Shown here: piece by piece, positions 35,598-35,917 of the stretch
How positions within the stretch are numbered: position 1 is the first letter of the stretch
Layout of the letters: each line of letters begins with the position of its first letter
Notes under the pieces: generated by a model
Told to the model about the DNA's origin: nothing
The model's database searches: none
Seen by the model: the letters and a program-made list of their open reading frames with translations, nothing else
Translations under genes and position numbers: made by a program
NCBI RefSeq assembly: GCF_023227765.1
Contig: NZ_JALKBZ010000029.1
Span: 1 to 35,917 of the forward strand
Reading direction: 5' to 3'
From: Fuchsiella alkaliacetigena
Lineage (GTDB): Bacteria; Bacillota; Halanaerobiia; Halobacteroidales; Acetohalobiaceae
Length of the DNA: 35,917 nucleotides

Positions 35598-35917
35598 TTA
35601 AGCTGCTTCTAATGCTTCCTTAAATATTTCATCAGAACTTTTAAAATTAAACATCTTTCTTGGATAGTTATTCATCCATTTTTGAATTTCTTTAATATCA
35701 CGCCGACTAAATTTCTTTATACTAGTACCTTTAGGTATAAATCTTCTAATCATTTTATTTAAGTTCTCATTGCTTCCTCTTTGCCAAGAACAATAGGCAT
35801 CTGCATAATAATGACTTGTCCTTGGAATGCTACTGCCAGTAAATGACCTTTCTATCCCTTCATAATCATAAAACTCTCTCCCATTATCGGTTGTTATCGT
35901 CTTAAATTGCTTTCTAA
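35598..35917 (-). mobile_element. IS30-family transposase, C-terminal part (5' end beyond window)
   Basis: Reading leftward, 105 codons to a TAA stop encode the end of an IS30-type DDE transposase. ITTDNGREF contains the second catalytic Asp, and YYADAYCSWQRGSNEN contains the final Glu, followed by NKMIRRFIPKGTS and the WMNNYPRKMFNFKS segment, all typical of IS30. The reading frame is intact as far as the window edge. The gene is minus strand, unlike its neighbours, and marks the only mobile element seen. Whether the element is complete cannot be judged here. Confidence 0.9.

Overview
The window looks like chromosomal DNA from an AT-rich, anaerobic, spore-lineage Firmicute, most likely a halophilic member of the Halanaerobiales (Halobacteroidaceae-like). 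The evidence is strong AGGAGG-type ribosome binding sites, the clostridial gene order queA-tgt-yajC-(...)-secD-secF-(...)-recJ-apt-rel-dtd-MBL-hemZ-hisS-aspS, a BofC-type sporulation protein beside ruvAB, separate SecD and SecF, and rather acidic proteins. The taxon is inferred; no rRNA gene is present. Almost every gene is on the + strand.

Layout. (1) 95-5992: yebC, bofC, ruvA, ruvB, a DUF2905 membrane peptide, queA and tgt (DNA repair and tRNA queuosine modification). (2) 6102-11171: yajC and signal peptidase I, a terminator, a small signalling set (SpoIIE-type phosphatase, mini P-loop protein, HD hydrolase), then secD-secF from a near-consensus promoter and another terminator. (3) 11199-13725: a strong promoter drives a phasin-like coiled-coil protein whose best start is a non-canonical ATC, then an AarF/UbiB kinase and a LapA-like membrane protein. 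(4) 13790-27318: recJ (with a very long, degenerate helicase-like C-terminus), apt, bifunctional rel, dtd, an MBL hydrolase, hemZ, a membrane-anchored PpiC/TPR foldase, hisS and aspS. (5) 27321-28694: a convergent minus-strand small membrane protein, tandem palindromes, a probable 6S RNA with its own promoter and terminator, and 5-formyltetrahydrofolate cyclo-ligase. (6) 28739-31859: a two-gene chromate-type transporter, rarA and a YigZ/IMPACT protein. (7) 31979-35295: iscR-iscS-iscU-mnmA, an Fe-S assembly operon that also feeds sulfur to tRNA thiolation. (8) The right edge enters an IS30-family transposase on the minus strand, separated from mnmA by a perfect 32-bp palindrome with a T-tract.

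The content is mostly housekeeping. I found no defence island, CRISPR array, prophage or obvious new multigene system. The points most worth a second look are the RecJ extension, the ATC start, the 6S-like RNA, the roughly ten-fold excess of the palindrome GGGCCC (15 copies counted by eye, 12 of them at Gly-Pro codon pairs), the phosphatase/P-loop/HD insertion in the Sec cluster, and the palindrome at the IS30 border.
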